Below are positions 9,770 to 17,927 of a stretch of DNA of 44,822 nucleotides, piece after piece. Position 1 is the first letter of the stretch. Each line of letters opens with the position of its first letter. The DNA is from Clostridiales bacterium (lineage in GTDB: Bacteria; Bacillota; Clostridia; Saccharofermentanales; Saccharofermentanaceae): positions 1 to 44,822 of the forward strand of contig JAGCVX010000018.1 in assembly GCA_017962145.1 (NCBI GenBank), written 5' to 3'. The position numbers and the translations under genes are program-made. The notes below the pieces were generated by a model. It searched no databases. It was given only the letters and a program-made list of their open reading frames with translations, and was not told the origin of the DNA.

Positions 9770-10851
9770 GCCTTTGCCTCCCCTTCTTTAACGGGATACT
9801 GCTTCGAAAGAAGTTCCAGGAAGATCTTCATGATCGCAGGTGTCTCAAAGACTTTCAGCCGTTCTTCCTGCTTGGCCTTCATGTCAGAAATCATGTCCGG
9901 ATCAGAAAGAAGAGCATGCAGGATCGAGGAAGTGGCAGATGGTTCTTTCGATCTGACACAGACGCCGGCATCGCCCATGGTAAGTGGGACGGCACCTGCT
10001 TCGTACGCGATGAGAGGCACGCGGAAATACATGGCTTCGAGAAGCGGCACGCAGAATCCTTCGTGTTCACTCATGCAGACAAATGCATCGGCGCTGCGGT
10101 AATAAGCCAGGATGTCCGCAAAAGGACAGTGCGATTTAAAAAGCACATCCTTGATCTTCAGTTCGCGGCACATATGGCGGAGTTTGTTAACATAGCCGGT
10201 CATGCTGTCGTTTCCGACAAAGATCAGACGGCTCTTGGGATTATGCTGTTTCTTATATTCTGCAAATACCGCGATCACGTCCTCGAGACACTTGTTCGGC
10301 ACCATACGTCCCACGAAGAGGATGTTGGTATAGCCGTCCGAGAGCTCGTCCATGACATGCCGCGACGGAGTTTTTGCGTAGTCGTCAAATGCGATGACCA
10401 GCGGGAGAACGGAAACGTCTTTATAGCCTGCAGCCTTCAGTTCCTCGGCGTTATATTCCGAGTCGGCCCAGGCGGCATCGAAGAATTCGGCACCCTCTTT
10501 CAGCTGCTGGCGTGCGCGGAGTGCGGACTTGGCCATAGCTTTGTCATAGGGCTCGAAGAATTCGGCCGGAGTGATGTTGTGGTAGATCATGATCTTTCTG
10601 CAGGGAAGATTACGAAGTTTCTTCCAGATCGGTTCCGGCGTGATCCATGCAAAGTGGAAGATCAGGAGGTCTTCGGGCAGAAGATTCTTTTCCACGTCAT
10701 AGAAAAGAACGGTGTCTGCCTGCGGGATCTCCGGATAGGATTTGACGATGCGGTTTTCGATATTGTTCTTGTCCATCTGGGCATGGATGGCCCAGACTTC
10801 ATTTCCGACCGCGTCTCCTTTGTTCCACGTATGGATATACTGATAGATCAT
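9766..10851 (-). CDS. GT4-type glycosyltransferase (paralogue of the preceding gene)
   Basis: Predicted GT-B glycosyltransferase of 361 residues, part of the manC operon. Motifs include KIMIYHNITPAEFF, TNILFVGRMVPNKC and the donor-site EHEGFCVPLLEAM. It begins MIYQYIHTWNKGDAVGNEVW, without the usual glycine-rich GGAE segment near the N-terminus, a feature shared with its neighbour at 8672-9769. The start has GGAGGAG 8-9 nt upstream and overlaps the stop of the upstream coiled-coil gene by 4 nt, so its synthesis is coupled to that protein. Donor and linkage are unknown. Confidence 0.88.
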   Translation of the reverse strand: MIYQYIHTWNKGDAVGNEVWAIHAQMDKNNIENRIVKSYPEIPQADTVLFYDVEKNLLPEDLLIFHFAWITPEPIWKKLRNLPCRKIMIYHNITPAEFFEPYDKAMAKSALRARQQLKEGAEFFDAAWADSEYNAEELKAAGYKDVSVLPLVIAFDDYAKTPSRHVMDELSDGYTNILFVGRMVPNKCLEDVIAVFAEYKKQHNPKSRLIFVGNDSMTGYVNKLRHMCRELKIKDVLFKSHCPFADILAYYRSADAFVCMSEHEGFCVPLLEAMYFRVPLIAYEAGAVPLTMGDAGVCVRSKEPSATSSILHALLSDPDMISDMKAKQEERLKVFETPAIMKIFLELLSKQYPVKEGEAKA

Positions 10852-11402
10852 GCTTTCGGCTCCTCCGGAGCATCCGTCTTTTCACCGAGACGGGCTTTGA
10901 GGGTATCGATCTCCTGCTGCATCTTCTCGATCTGATCCGACATCTTCTTATACATCTCGCGCTGGTTTTTGTTCATGCGCGCCACCAGAAGCAACAGTTC
11001 CTGATTTGCGGATACGATGTCGTTATTGTACTGGATCTGCGGATAAAGATATCTTCGGGACGGCCAGCAGACGGTCTTGAGGAATGTCTTCTTGAGCTTT
11101 CTTCTCATGGGGGACGTCGGCGGATTATGGGTCACCGAGATGATGTTGCTGATCCTTCCGGCATGCGCCAGATAGGAGCTGATGGTCTCGATAGACTCGG
11201 CCTTTCCGGTTTCTTCCGTATTCAGTTTTCCGCTGGTCTGGATCCCCATGGAATCCATGACGGCGACCACATTTACGCCCTCCGGATCCATATCGCGGAA
11301 GACTTTCTTATAGTCTGTGGTGCTGGGCTCGGCTTTCGCGGCAACCTCTTCCAGTTTTTCTTTCCATACGGAATTGGTTACAAAAGCACTATCGTCACTC
11401 AT
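10848..11402 (-). CDS. Unknown 184-residue protein with a C-terminal coiled coil; shares a block with the locus methyltransferase
   Basis: I do not recognise a named family. Residues 1-80 are acidic and without motif. Residues about 82-137 (GRISNIISV, then a basic RRKLKKTFLK, then YPQIQYNNDIV) can be aligned with residues 55-118 of the methyltransferase at 15799-16860 (ARIANLIS, HRKFIGKFIV, CPIIQPLLDD). The basic-hydrophobic stretch could lie on the membrane surface. Residues about 137-173 are strongly heptad-like (MYKKMSDQIEKMQQEIDTLK), so a coiled coil is likely. No signal peptide or clear membrane helix. It follows manC by 51 nt, has an AGGAGG site, and overlaps the next GT by 4 nt. A scaffold or chain-length role is only a hypothesis from context. 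Confidence 0.8.
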   Translation of the reverse strand: MSDDSAFVTNSVWKEKLEEVAAKAEPSTTDYKKVFRDMDPEGVNVVAVMDSMGIQTSGKLNTEETGKAESIETISSYLAHAGRISNIISVTHNPPTSPMRRKLKKTFLKTVCWPSRRYLYPQIQYNNDIVSANQELLLLVARMNKNQREMYKKMSDQIEKMQQEIDTLKARLGEKTDAPEEPKA

Positions 11403-11453
11403 GTATAGTTTCCTCCTGCGCCATAACGGCGACGGTTAATCTCCAAAAGCGGA

Positions 11454-12533
11454 TCAAAGAAGATCCGTTCTGCCCTGACGGCGAAGTTCTTCGACGAGTT
11501 TCTTTACGTCCTGATCCTGGTCTTTTTTGATGACCATGATGGTGTCGTCCGTATCGACGATGACCAGATCGGAGACGCCGACGGTCGTGATGATGCGCTT
11601 ACCGCTCTTGGAGAATACGATACAGTTCTTGGTATCGATACCAACATGCGGCGCACGGATGACATTATCTTCTTCAGTATGCGGGAATACCTCTGCGAGC
11701 GCGGACCAGGAACCGATGTCGTTCCAGCCGAATTCAGCCGGGATAACATAGAGATTGCTTGCTTTTTCCATGATGCCGTAATCGACGGAGATGGACTCGA
11801 GCTGCGGATAGATCTCGTTGATCTTCGCCTGCTCGTCTTCGGTTGCCAGCTCTCCTTCGATGTTCATGAAGGCCTTATACATGTCCGGCAGATACTGCTG
11901 GAAGGCCTTTAAGATGACGCTGGTTCTCCAGATGAACATACCGCTGTTCCAAAGATACTTTCTGGAATTGACGTATTCCTGGGCACGGAGCTTGTTCGGC
12001 TTTTCGATAAAGCGCTCGAGCTGGAAAAGTTCCTTATTGCTTCCGACCTGCTCACCGATACGGATGTAGCCGTAGCCGGTAGCCGGATAGGTCGGCCAAA
12101 GACCGATCGTGACGATGTTATCGCTGTTTTCGGCAGCGTCAAATGCCATCGACAGAACGCGCTGGTATTCATTTACATCAGAGATATGGTGATCGGCGGC
12201 AAGGACTGCCATGAGGCAGTCGCCGTATTCTTTATGAAGGCGTGCAGCGGCGTAGAGTACGCAGGGTGCGGTATTCTTTCCGACCGGCTCGACGAGGATG
12301 TGGGATCTGTCAAAGTCCGACGGAAGCAGAGTGCCCATCAGCTGAGCCTGCTCGCGGTTGGTTACGATATATGTGTCCTTTGTGGAAATCAGTTTGTCGT
12401 AATGCTTGATGGTCTCGTTGATCATCGGTTCATCACTTGTCAGAGAAACGAGTTGTTTCGGACATGACATACGGGAGATCGGCCAGAATCGGGTACCCCC
12501 GCCACCTGCCATGATAACGGCAACTTTTTTCAT
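11454..12533 (-). CDS. manC: Mannose-1-phosphate guanylyltransferase
   Basis: Makes GDP-mannose from mannose-1-phosphate and GTP in the cytoplasm, the precursor needed by the gmd and rmd products of this locus. The 359 residues show the nucleotidyltransferase signature AGGGGTRFWPISR at residues 9-21, CPKQL, VEPVGKNTAP, and FIEKPNKLRA with the conserved Glu-Lys. The short length shows it lacks the C-terminal phosphomannose isomerase domain of bifunctional ManC/AlgA enzymes. No isomerase gene is in the window. It is the first gene of a five-gene minus operon and is preceded by an extended -10 promoter and a GGAGGAAGAGG site. A glucose-1-P nucleotidyltransferase is less likely given the motif set. 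Confidence 0.93.
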   Translation of the reverse strand: MKKVAVIMAGGGGTRFWPISRMSCPKQLVSLTSDEPMINETIKHYDKLISTKDTYIVTNREQAQLMGTLLPSDFDRSHILVEPVGKNTAPCVLYAAARLHKEYGDCLMAVLAADHHISDVNEYQRVLSMAFDAAENSDNIVTIGLWPTYPATGYGYIRIGEQVGSNKELFQLERFIEKPNKLRAQEYVNSRKYLWNSGMFIWRTSVILKAFQQYLPDMYKAFMNIEGELATEDEQAKINEIYPQLESISVDYGIMEKASNLYVIPAEFGWNDIGSWSALAEVFPHTEEDNVIRAPHVGIDTKNCIVFSKSGKRIITTVGVSDLVIVDTDDTIMVIKKDQDQDVKKLVEELRRQGRTDLL

Positions 12534-12550
12534 TTATCCTCTTCCTCCAT

Positions 12551-12579
12551 TTTCAATTAAGCATAGATAGTGTTATTAT
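12551..12579 (+). promoter_or_regulatory. Candidate promoter of the HAD phosphatase gene
   Basis: TTTCAA (12551-12556), a 17-nt spacer and TATTAT (12574-12579) lie about 50 nt before the GTG start. The -35 matches only three of six consensus bases. It overlaps the oppositely directed manC -10, so the two promoters may compete for RNA polymerase. Confidence 0.3.
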
Positions 12580-12583
12580 AGCA
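12575..12583 (-). promoter_or_regulatory. Promoter of the manC operon, extended -10
   Basis: The minus strand reads TGCTATAAT, a consensus -10 with TGn extension, about 42 nt before the manC ATG. The -35 region is weak. It would drive manC, the coiled-coil gene and three GTs. Confidence 0.6.
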
Positions 12584-12626
12584 CGTACAAGGGCTTTTGC
12601 GGAATACCGGGAAGGAGGTGCGGCAC

Positions 12627-13421
12627 GTGAAAAAACTGATCGTCTGCGATATCGATAACACGCTTCTGCCGGCCGGCGGAAAGATCTCTTCCGTCACTTC
12701 CGAAGCACTTGCTTCTTTGGGTCCGGATACGGGGTTTACGATCGCGACCGGCCGTTCCTTCCACGTCGTCCGAAAGTTCGTCGAAGACTTTGATCTGAAG
12801 CTTCCGGTCATCACGAGTAACGGCGCCCAGCTTTACGATTACGAAAACGAGACGTCTCTTTTTGAGACCTTGATCCCTCCGGCGACCGTTCAAAAGCTTC
12901 TTAAAAAGCTCCTTGACGAGGATTTTGATTTCGTTGCCTATGCCGACGCGGGCATTTACTTTCGCCCGAAAAGCGAGCATCTGGCATTCTTTAAAAACTA
13001 TAACGCGTCCGTGCGCCCCGAGCAGCGCGCGCCCATGATCCCTCTTTCCGAGGAAGATCTTACTGCTCTTTCCAAAAAGATCACGAAAGTTCTGGTGTAT
13101 TTCCCGACGGAGGAACTGACCGCTTCTCTTTCGAAGTGGAAGACCTTAGAAGTGACCGCCTCGATGCATCGTGTCATCGACATCATGGCAAGTGGCGCGA
13201 CCAAGGGAAATGCGGTCGTTGCGCTCGCAAAGCACCTGGATATCCCGCTTTCGTCCGTCTATTGTTTCGGAGACGGCGACAATGACGTCAGCATGTTTTC
13301 TTGCGGCGCGGTGGGCGTTGCGATGGGAAATGCTTCCGAAAAAGTAAAAGCACAGGCTTCTCTCGTCACCCGTTCCTGCGAAGAGGACGGCGTCGCCTAT
13401 GCTTTAAAGAATCTTATCTGA
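12627..13421 (+). CDS. HAD-superfamily (Cof-type) phosphatase
   Basis: Predicted cytoplasmic Mg2+-dependent phosphatase of 264 residues, probably acting on a sugar phosphate or similar small molecule. Motif I is CDIDNTLL (nucleophile Asp8, acid/base Asp10). Motif II is TIATGRS, and the late motif is FGDGDNDVSMF. A C2-type cap lies between them, as in Cof proteins. A GTG start at 12627 is chosen because AAGGAGG lies 8 nt upstream. The in-frame ATG at 12597 has no such site. The gene is inserted on the plus strand between two minus-strand polysaccharide operons, ending 6 nt from the end of the double GT gene. A role in sugar-phosphate balance of the locus is possible. General housekeeping is the alternative. 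Confidence 0.9.
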   Translation: MKKLIVCDIDNTLLPAGGKISSVTSEALASLGPDTGFTIATGRSFHVVRKFVEDFDLKLPVITSNGAQLYDYENETSLFETLIPPATVQKLLKKLLDEDFDFVAYADAGIYFRPKSEHLAFFKNYNASVRPEQRAPMIPLSEEDLTALSKKITKVLVYFPTEELTASLSKWKTLEVTASMHRVIDIMASGATKGNAVVALAKHLDIPLSSVYCFGDGDNDVSMFSCGAVGVAMGNASEKVKAQASLVTRSCEEDGVAYALKNLI

Positions 13422-13427
13422 TTTTTC

Positions 13428-15788
13428 TCAGAGCGAGCGGATCTTCTCGCTGATACTTGCCGCAACGACACTCCAGTCGAATACTTTCTCGGCAAATGCT
13501 CTGGCCCGCTTGACCATATCGTCACACTTTTCCAGTTCGAACCCACGTACGGCTTCATCTGCATTTTCCACGCTGGTCGTGATAAAGAGCGACAGGTCGT
13601 CGATGCCACGGGCTCCGAATTCCGTCGTGATCGTCGGGATACCGGATGCCATATAGTCGAACATTTTCAGGTTCGTTCCGGAACCGGACTCCATCAGGTT
13701 CAGGGCAAAGTCCACACAGGATGCCACTTCGGCCTTCTCTTCTTCAGTGACCAGACCCAGAAGCGCGACGTTCGACGGGAGCTTCTTATGGCGGAAATAT
13801 TCACACTGGCTTCCCAGAAGCAGGAAACGCACTTTCTTGCATTTCTTCGCGACTTCGATAACGCTCTCGGCGGCTTCGAGGTTCGGCTGGTGGTAAGATC
13901 CCATGAACATACCGACCGTCTCTTTTTCGAGGCGCTTCTTTTTCTTATTCTCCATACGCTCGGCGATCGAGATGAAGTGGATATCGGAGCAGTCTACGCC
14001 GTTCGGCACGACGAAGATGCGGGACGGATCGGCGTGATACATCTCGACGATCTTATCCTTATCCTGCTGCGAGCATGTCATGATCAGGGCACTTTCGGTG
14101 CAACACTTGCCTTCGGTATCGCGAAGAGTATTTAATACCTGCGTGGTATACGCACCCTTCTGGTACATCTTCTCTTTCAGGAGATACTCGACGTTATGCG
14201 CTTCGTGGATCATCTTCAAGTTCGGCTGCGCATCGATCACGGACTTGACCTGCGGGTAGGCATACGGATGGCTGATCACGACCCACTGGGCGTGTACGCA
14301 CTTTTTCTTCAGGATATCCGTATACTTCGGCGTCAGATCGCCAAAGAGGATCATGTCCATATCGGTAGCCGGAACGCCGACAGCCGCTTCGAGTTCTCTG
14401 GCACGGGCCTGCTGGGCATCGGTCCTCGGGATCACGGTTTCGACCATGCCCGGTGCGATACGGCGGCATCTGTATTTTTCAAAGTTATGCGTCAGGCACA
14501 CCAGTTCAACATCCACATCTCTTGCGAGGTTCTTATAAAGACCGAAGATTCTGGCCTGGCCGCCACCCTGCGGCGGATAGATGCTGTAGGAAAGTGCGAC
14601 GACGATGCGCTGTCTTTTCGGACGAAGGCCGTTCTCGTCGATATCTTTGAGAAGATCCTCCGTTGCTTTTTCCCAGGTGATCTCCTTGACTTTCTTTTCG
14701 GCGTTCTGGCCCATGGTCTTCGCTTCGTCTTTATGGGAAGCCAGATAGTCCAGCTTCTCGGCGATCGCCATCTCGTCGAAAGGAACGACGAATCCGGTCT
14801 TTCCGTTTTCAACGAATTCATTCGGGCCACCGGCGTCAACGGTCGTAAGGACCGGCTTTTGGTGCATCATGGCCTCGATCGTGATGTAGCCGTAGTCCTC
14901 ATCCATCGGGAAATACGGAACACAGATCGCTCTGGCGTAGTAGTCATTTACTTCTTCATCGGAGACAAATCCCATCAGGTGGATACGCGGATCGTCCTTG
15001 GAAAGTTCCTCGAGGCGTGCTTTTTCCGGACCGGTACCTGCGATGTAAAGATGTGTATCGCTCTTTACGTGCTTCATGGCGCGGATCAGCATATCGATAC
15101 GCTTCGGACCGTCCAGACGGCTGCACATGAAGAAGAATTCGCCTTCTTTGCAGGTCGCGTCCTTTAGGATCGTCGGCGGATAGATCGTCTCGACGGTGGC
15201 ATTTTCCGGGAAATAATCTTTTCTCTTTTTTACGGTATCCGAGATCGCGCAGTGCTTCTGAAGACCCGGACGGTCGAGTGCGACGCGGTCCATATAGTGG
15301 ATCAGATCACGGATGAACGGTCCCGGGAAAGCAAAGTACTCCTGCGGGATCGGCTTATTTTTCAGAGCATAGAGCTTGTTGAAGAATTCTTCGAGCTGGT
15401 CGTAGAAAGGATGGGTCTGCATGTAGTCGAGGATCTCATCGATCTCCGGCACGCCTCTTTTTACTTGCCCCGGAAGACCCATCAGGTGATAGGTGTCATA
15501 GAGGCCTCGGAGAGTATGCAGCATCCACACGATCTGGTTGTCATGCGGGATCATCCAGGAAGGATATTTCGTGGAGATCACCAGATCGAAGTGTGTCAGA
15601 TCCAGGTTATAGAACATGCGGTAGCTGTCGATCAGATCCCAGAAACTGTGCTCTTTCGTGGGAAGCTTGATCAGCTCGGCCTGATGCTTCGTATTCTTGT
15701 TGATGGACTCACAAAGTCCCCATGCCAGATTCTCTGCACCACCGATGGTAAACGGGACCGGACTGGGGCTGACTACTGCGATTTTCAT
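13428..15788 (-). CDS. Double-headed glycosyltransferase with two GT4 modules
   Basis: A 786-residue protein made of two GT-B enzymes joined near residue 400. Module 1 starts MKIAVVSPSPVPFTIGGAEN and has MIPHDNQIVWMLHTLRG and the donor motif MDEDYGYITIEAM. It is closely similar to the single GT at 16857-17906. Module 2 starts after RPKRQRIVVALSYSIYPPQG, with GGGQARIFGLY, EAHNVEYL, FVVPNGVD and the donor-side LMESGSGTNLKMFDYMASG. It belongs to a different GT4 subgroup. Fused GTs of this kind (as in WbdA-type mannosyltransferases) often make two linkages of a repeat unit. Good GAGGGG ribosome site; starts 10 nt after the methyltransferase stop and is last in the operon. Confidence 0.9.
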   Translation of the reverse strand: MKIAVVSPSPVPFTIGGAENLAWGLCESINKNTKHQAELIKLPTKEHSFWDLIDSYRMFYNLDLTHFDLVISTKYPSWMIPHDNQIVWMLHTLRGLYDTYHLMGLPGQVKRGVPEIDEILDYMQTHPFYDQLEEFFNKLYALKNKPIPQEYFAFPGPFIRDLIHYMDRVALDRPGLQKHCAISDTVKKRKDYFPENATVETIYPPTILKDATCKEGEFFFMCSRLDGPKRIDMLIRAMKHVKSDTHLYIAGTGPEKARLEELSKDDPRIHLMGFVSDEEVNDYYARAICVPYFPMDEDYGYITIEAMMHQKPVLTTVDAGGPNEFVENGKTGFVVPFDEMAIAEKLDYLASHKDEAKTMGQNAEKKVKEITWEKATEDLLKDIDENGLRPKRQRIVVALSYSIYPPQGGGQARIFGLYKNLARDVDVELVCLTHNFEKYRCRRIAPGMVETVIPRTDAQQARARELEAAVGVPATDMDMILFGDLTPKYTDILKKKCVHAQWVVISHPYAYPQVKSVIDAQPNLKMIHEAHNVEYLLKEKMYQKGAYTTQVLNTLRDTEGKCCTESALIMTCSQQDKDKIVEMYHADPSRIFVVPNGVDCSDIHFISIAERMENKKKKRLEKETVGMFMGSYHQPNLEAAESVIEVAKKCKKVRFLLLGSQCEYFRHKKLPSNVALLGLVTEEEKAEVASCVDFALNLMESGSGTNLKMFDYMASGIPTITTEFGARGIDDLSLFITTSVENADEAVRGFELEKCDDMVKRARAFAEKVFDWSVVAASISEKIRSL

Positions 15789-15798
15789 GGTTTTCCCC

Positions 15799-16860
15799 TC
15801 ACTTCTTCGCGATCACGGCATAATCCTGGCTGCCCCAGATCAGTTCGGACAGCAGGTAGATTCCGTCATTGACTTCTTTGGTATTGGCCACTTCGCCGTC
15901 GGCAAGAAGCGGCAGGCTGTAAGGGATACGGCTCTGCTTGGTGTAAAGGATGGTCACGTCGGTAAAGCCTGCGGTCTCCATGATGAACTTCATGGTCTTC
16001 GGGTGGACCGGCTTTTCGTGAGTCATATCCATGTAGAATGCATTTGTATAGGTGGAAAGGCAGGTCGGGTTCGGGGTCTCGAAGATCACGACGCCGTCCT
16101 TTTCGAGTTTCTCATAGCAGGTCTTGCAGAGATTCAGAAGATAAGCAGGCTTGAGGTGCTCGATCAGCTGGAAGCCGACGACCGCATCTACGGACTCGGC
16201 AGGCAGGGACTGCATATATTCGAGTGCGTCCATCTTTCTGACGTCCATACCCTTGGCACGGCACTCTTCGTAGAACTTCGTATAGGTCTCGACTCCGATA
16301 CCATGCAGACCGTAGTCACGCAGAAGCTCGAGGAATTCGCCTCTGCCACAGCCGAGGTCGATGACTTCCTTCTTCTCTTTGAGGTACGGGATGTATTCTT
16401 CCTGACGGACGCGGATGCTCGCCTCGTCGCCGCGGAAATATCCTTCGAACTGGTCATAGTCGACCACGTCATATACGTTGTTGTTCTGCATCTCGATCAG
16501 GCGGTGCAGATGGGCGATCTCTTCGGTCGCCGCCGCGTTAAATGCATTCTGGTCATCCAGGAGCGGCTGGATGATGGGGCAGATCATCTTTCTGAAGAAA
16601 CGGCGCACGATTACGATGAACTTGCCGATGAATTTTCTATGGGACTCCAGCGGATGTCCGTAAACGACAGTGCTTTTGGAGATGAGATTGGCGATACGGG
16701 CATTGCCGCCGTTGGCCGCGGTGCCGGCCGACATATCTTCGAAGTTGGACTTATGGCCCAGTACCTTCTCGACCACAGAGCTCATGGAAGCGCCTCCGTC
16801 TCTCTGGTCCTGCTCGATCTCATTTAGAATCTGGTTAATATTCTCGTCTGTTTTACTCAT
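15799..16860 (-). CDS. SAM-dependent methyltransferase with extended N-terminal region (possible chain-capping enzyme)
   Basis: A 353-residue protein. Residues 1-125 hold a block (ARIANLIS, HRKFIGKFIVIVRRFFRK, PIIQPLLDD) shared with the coiled-coil protein at 10848-11402, ending in a helical stretch (EEIAHLHRLIEMQ). From about residue 160 it is a class I methyltransferase with motif I VIDLGCGRGEFLELL at 166-180, GFQLIEHL and ETPNP. The VIDLGCGRGE form is typical of O-antigen-type methyltransferases such as WbdD, which end the growing chain. No kinase domain is present. The ATG at 16860 overlaps the upstream GT stop by 4 nt and has a GAGGAG site. A longer reading from 16893 lies inside that GT and is unlikely. 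Capping the glycan for recognition by Wzt is inferred from context. Confidence 0.86.
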   Translation of the reverse strand: MSKTDENINQILNEIEQDQRDGGASMSSVVEKVLGHKSNFEDMSAGTAANGGNARIANLISKSTVVYGHPLESHRKFIGKFIVIVRRFFRKMICPIIQPLLDDQNAFNAAATEEIAHLHRLIEMQNNNVYDVVDYDQFEGYFRGDEASIRVRQEEYIPYLKEKKEVIDLGCGRGEFLELLRDYGLHGIGVETYTKFYEECRAKGMDVRKMDALEYMQSLPAESVDAVVGFQLIEHLKPAYLLNLCKTCYEKLEKDGVVIFETPNPTCLSTYTNAFYMDMTHEKPVHPKTMKFIMETAGFTDVTILYTKQSRIPYSLPLLADGEVANTKEVNDGIYLLSELIWGSQDYAVIAKK

Positions 16861-17906
16861 GGTCTTGTCAGCTCCTCTACAACTTTCTTCCACGAGATCT
16901 CCATCTCGTCTAAGTGCTTCCTGCCCATCGTACCCATTTCTTTGGCCTGCTCTGACGAACCTGCGATGGCATCGATGGCTTCGGCAATATCCTTCGGGTC
17001 AGGCTCACAGACCTTACCCGTCTTGTTATCCAGCAGGAACTCCAGAGGTCCTCCACTGTCGCGGCAAGTGATGACCGGTCTTGCGGCCGCCATCGCTTCC
17101 AGCGTGATGTAGCCATAGTCTTCGTCCTTCGGGATGAAAAGTACGGCTCTTGCACGGGAATATAACTTGATCTTTTCCTCCTGCGGGATGAAGTCCATGA
17201 TCTTTACGCGGTCGCCGAGCTTATGCTGTGCGATCAGGTCCTGGATCTCCTTAAGAAGGAACGGGTTTTCCGCGTGTCCCACGATATAGAGCTTGATCTT
17301 ACTCTTTGTCAGTGCCAGCGCTTCGACCGCCAGTTTCTGTCTCTTGGTCATGTTGATGCGGCTGGGCATGAGGATGTAGTCTTCGTAGTCGTCCGCGAAG
17401 AACTGATCCATATCCGGGCACGGGTGATATAAAGGTGTAGAGGCGATGCCGTTAAAGCGCTGCATGCGGTTGCTGACATTCTGCGCGATCGTGTAGATAC
17501 GCTTGGCCTCCGGAAGATATTTGTTATCTGCGTTTTTGACGATGGTGCGGTAGTATCTGCCCTCGTCGTCATTTTTCAGCGGGCTGTATTCCGTATCGAA
17601 AAGCTCATACGCCTGACGGTGCTGGTGCAGCGCCCAGACGACTTTATTGTCGTGCGGCATAAAGTATGCCGGGAATTTCAATCCGATACAAAGATCGACG
17701 TGTCCGCCCCAGGAGTTGTTGATGTCCATCAGACGGGACGCCACGATATGATTCTCAAGGAAATGCCCCGGCTGGTCGATAAAAGGCATGGTCACGATCT
17801 CTGCTTCATGGCCTTCGGTAATCAATGCCTGCTTCAGATTGGCAGCCAGAAATTCGGCGCCTCCGGTGATGTACGGGATCTGGACTGTTGTGATCGCAAT
17901 CTTCAT
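16857..17906 (-). CDS. GT4-type glycosyltransferase
   Basis: Predicted GT-B glycosyltransferase of 349 residues. It begins MKIAITTVQIPYITGGAEFL, has YFMPHDNKVVWALHQHRQ, YILMPSRINMTKRQ and the donor motif KDEDYGYITLEAM followed by PVITCRDSGGPLEFL. It is a close relative of module 1 of the double-headed GT at 13428-15788, separated only by the methyltransferase gene, so a local duplication is likely. AGGAGAGG ribosome site; starts 21 nt after rmd. A small hairpin (17922-17934) overlaps the rmd stop. The donor is probably GDP-mannose or GDP-D-rhamnose by context. Confidence 0.89.
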   Translation of the reverse strand: MKIAITTVQIPYITGGAEFLAANLKQALITEGHEAEIVTMPFIDQPGHFLENHIVASRLMDINNSWGGHVDLCIGLKFPAYFMPHDNKVVWALHQHRQAYELFDTEYSPLKNDDEGRYYRTIVKNADNKYLPEAKRIYTIAQNVSNRMQRFNGIASTPLYHPCPDMDQFFADDYEDYILMPSRINMTKRQKLAVEALALTKSKIKLYIVGHAENPFLLKEIQDLIAQHKLGDRVKIMDFIPQEEKIKLYSRARAVLFIPKDEDYGYITLEAMAAARPVITCRDSGGPLEFLLDNKTGKVCEPDPKDIAEAIDAIAGSSEQAKEMGTMGRKHLDEMEISWKKVVEELTRP

Positions 17907-17927
17907 ATGCCTCTCCTAGCCGGCGTC

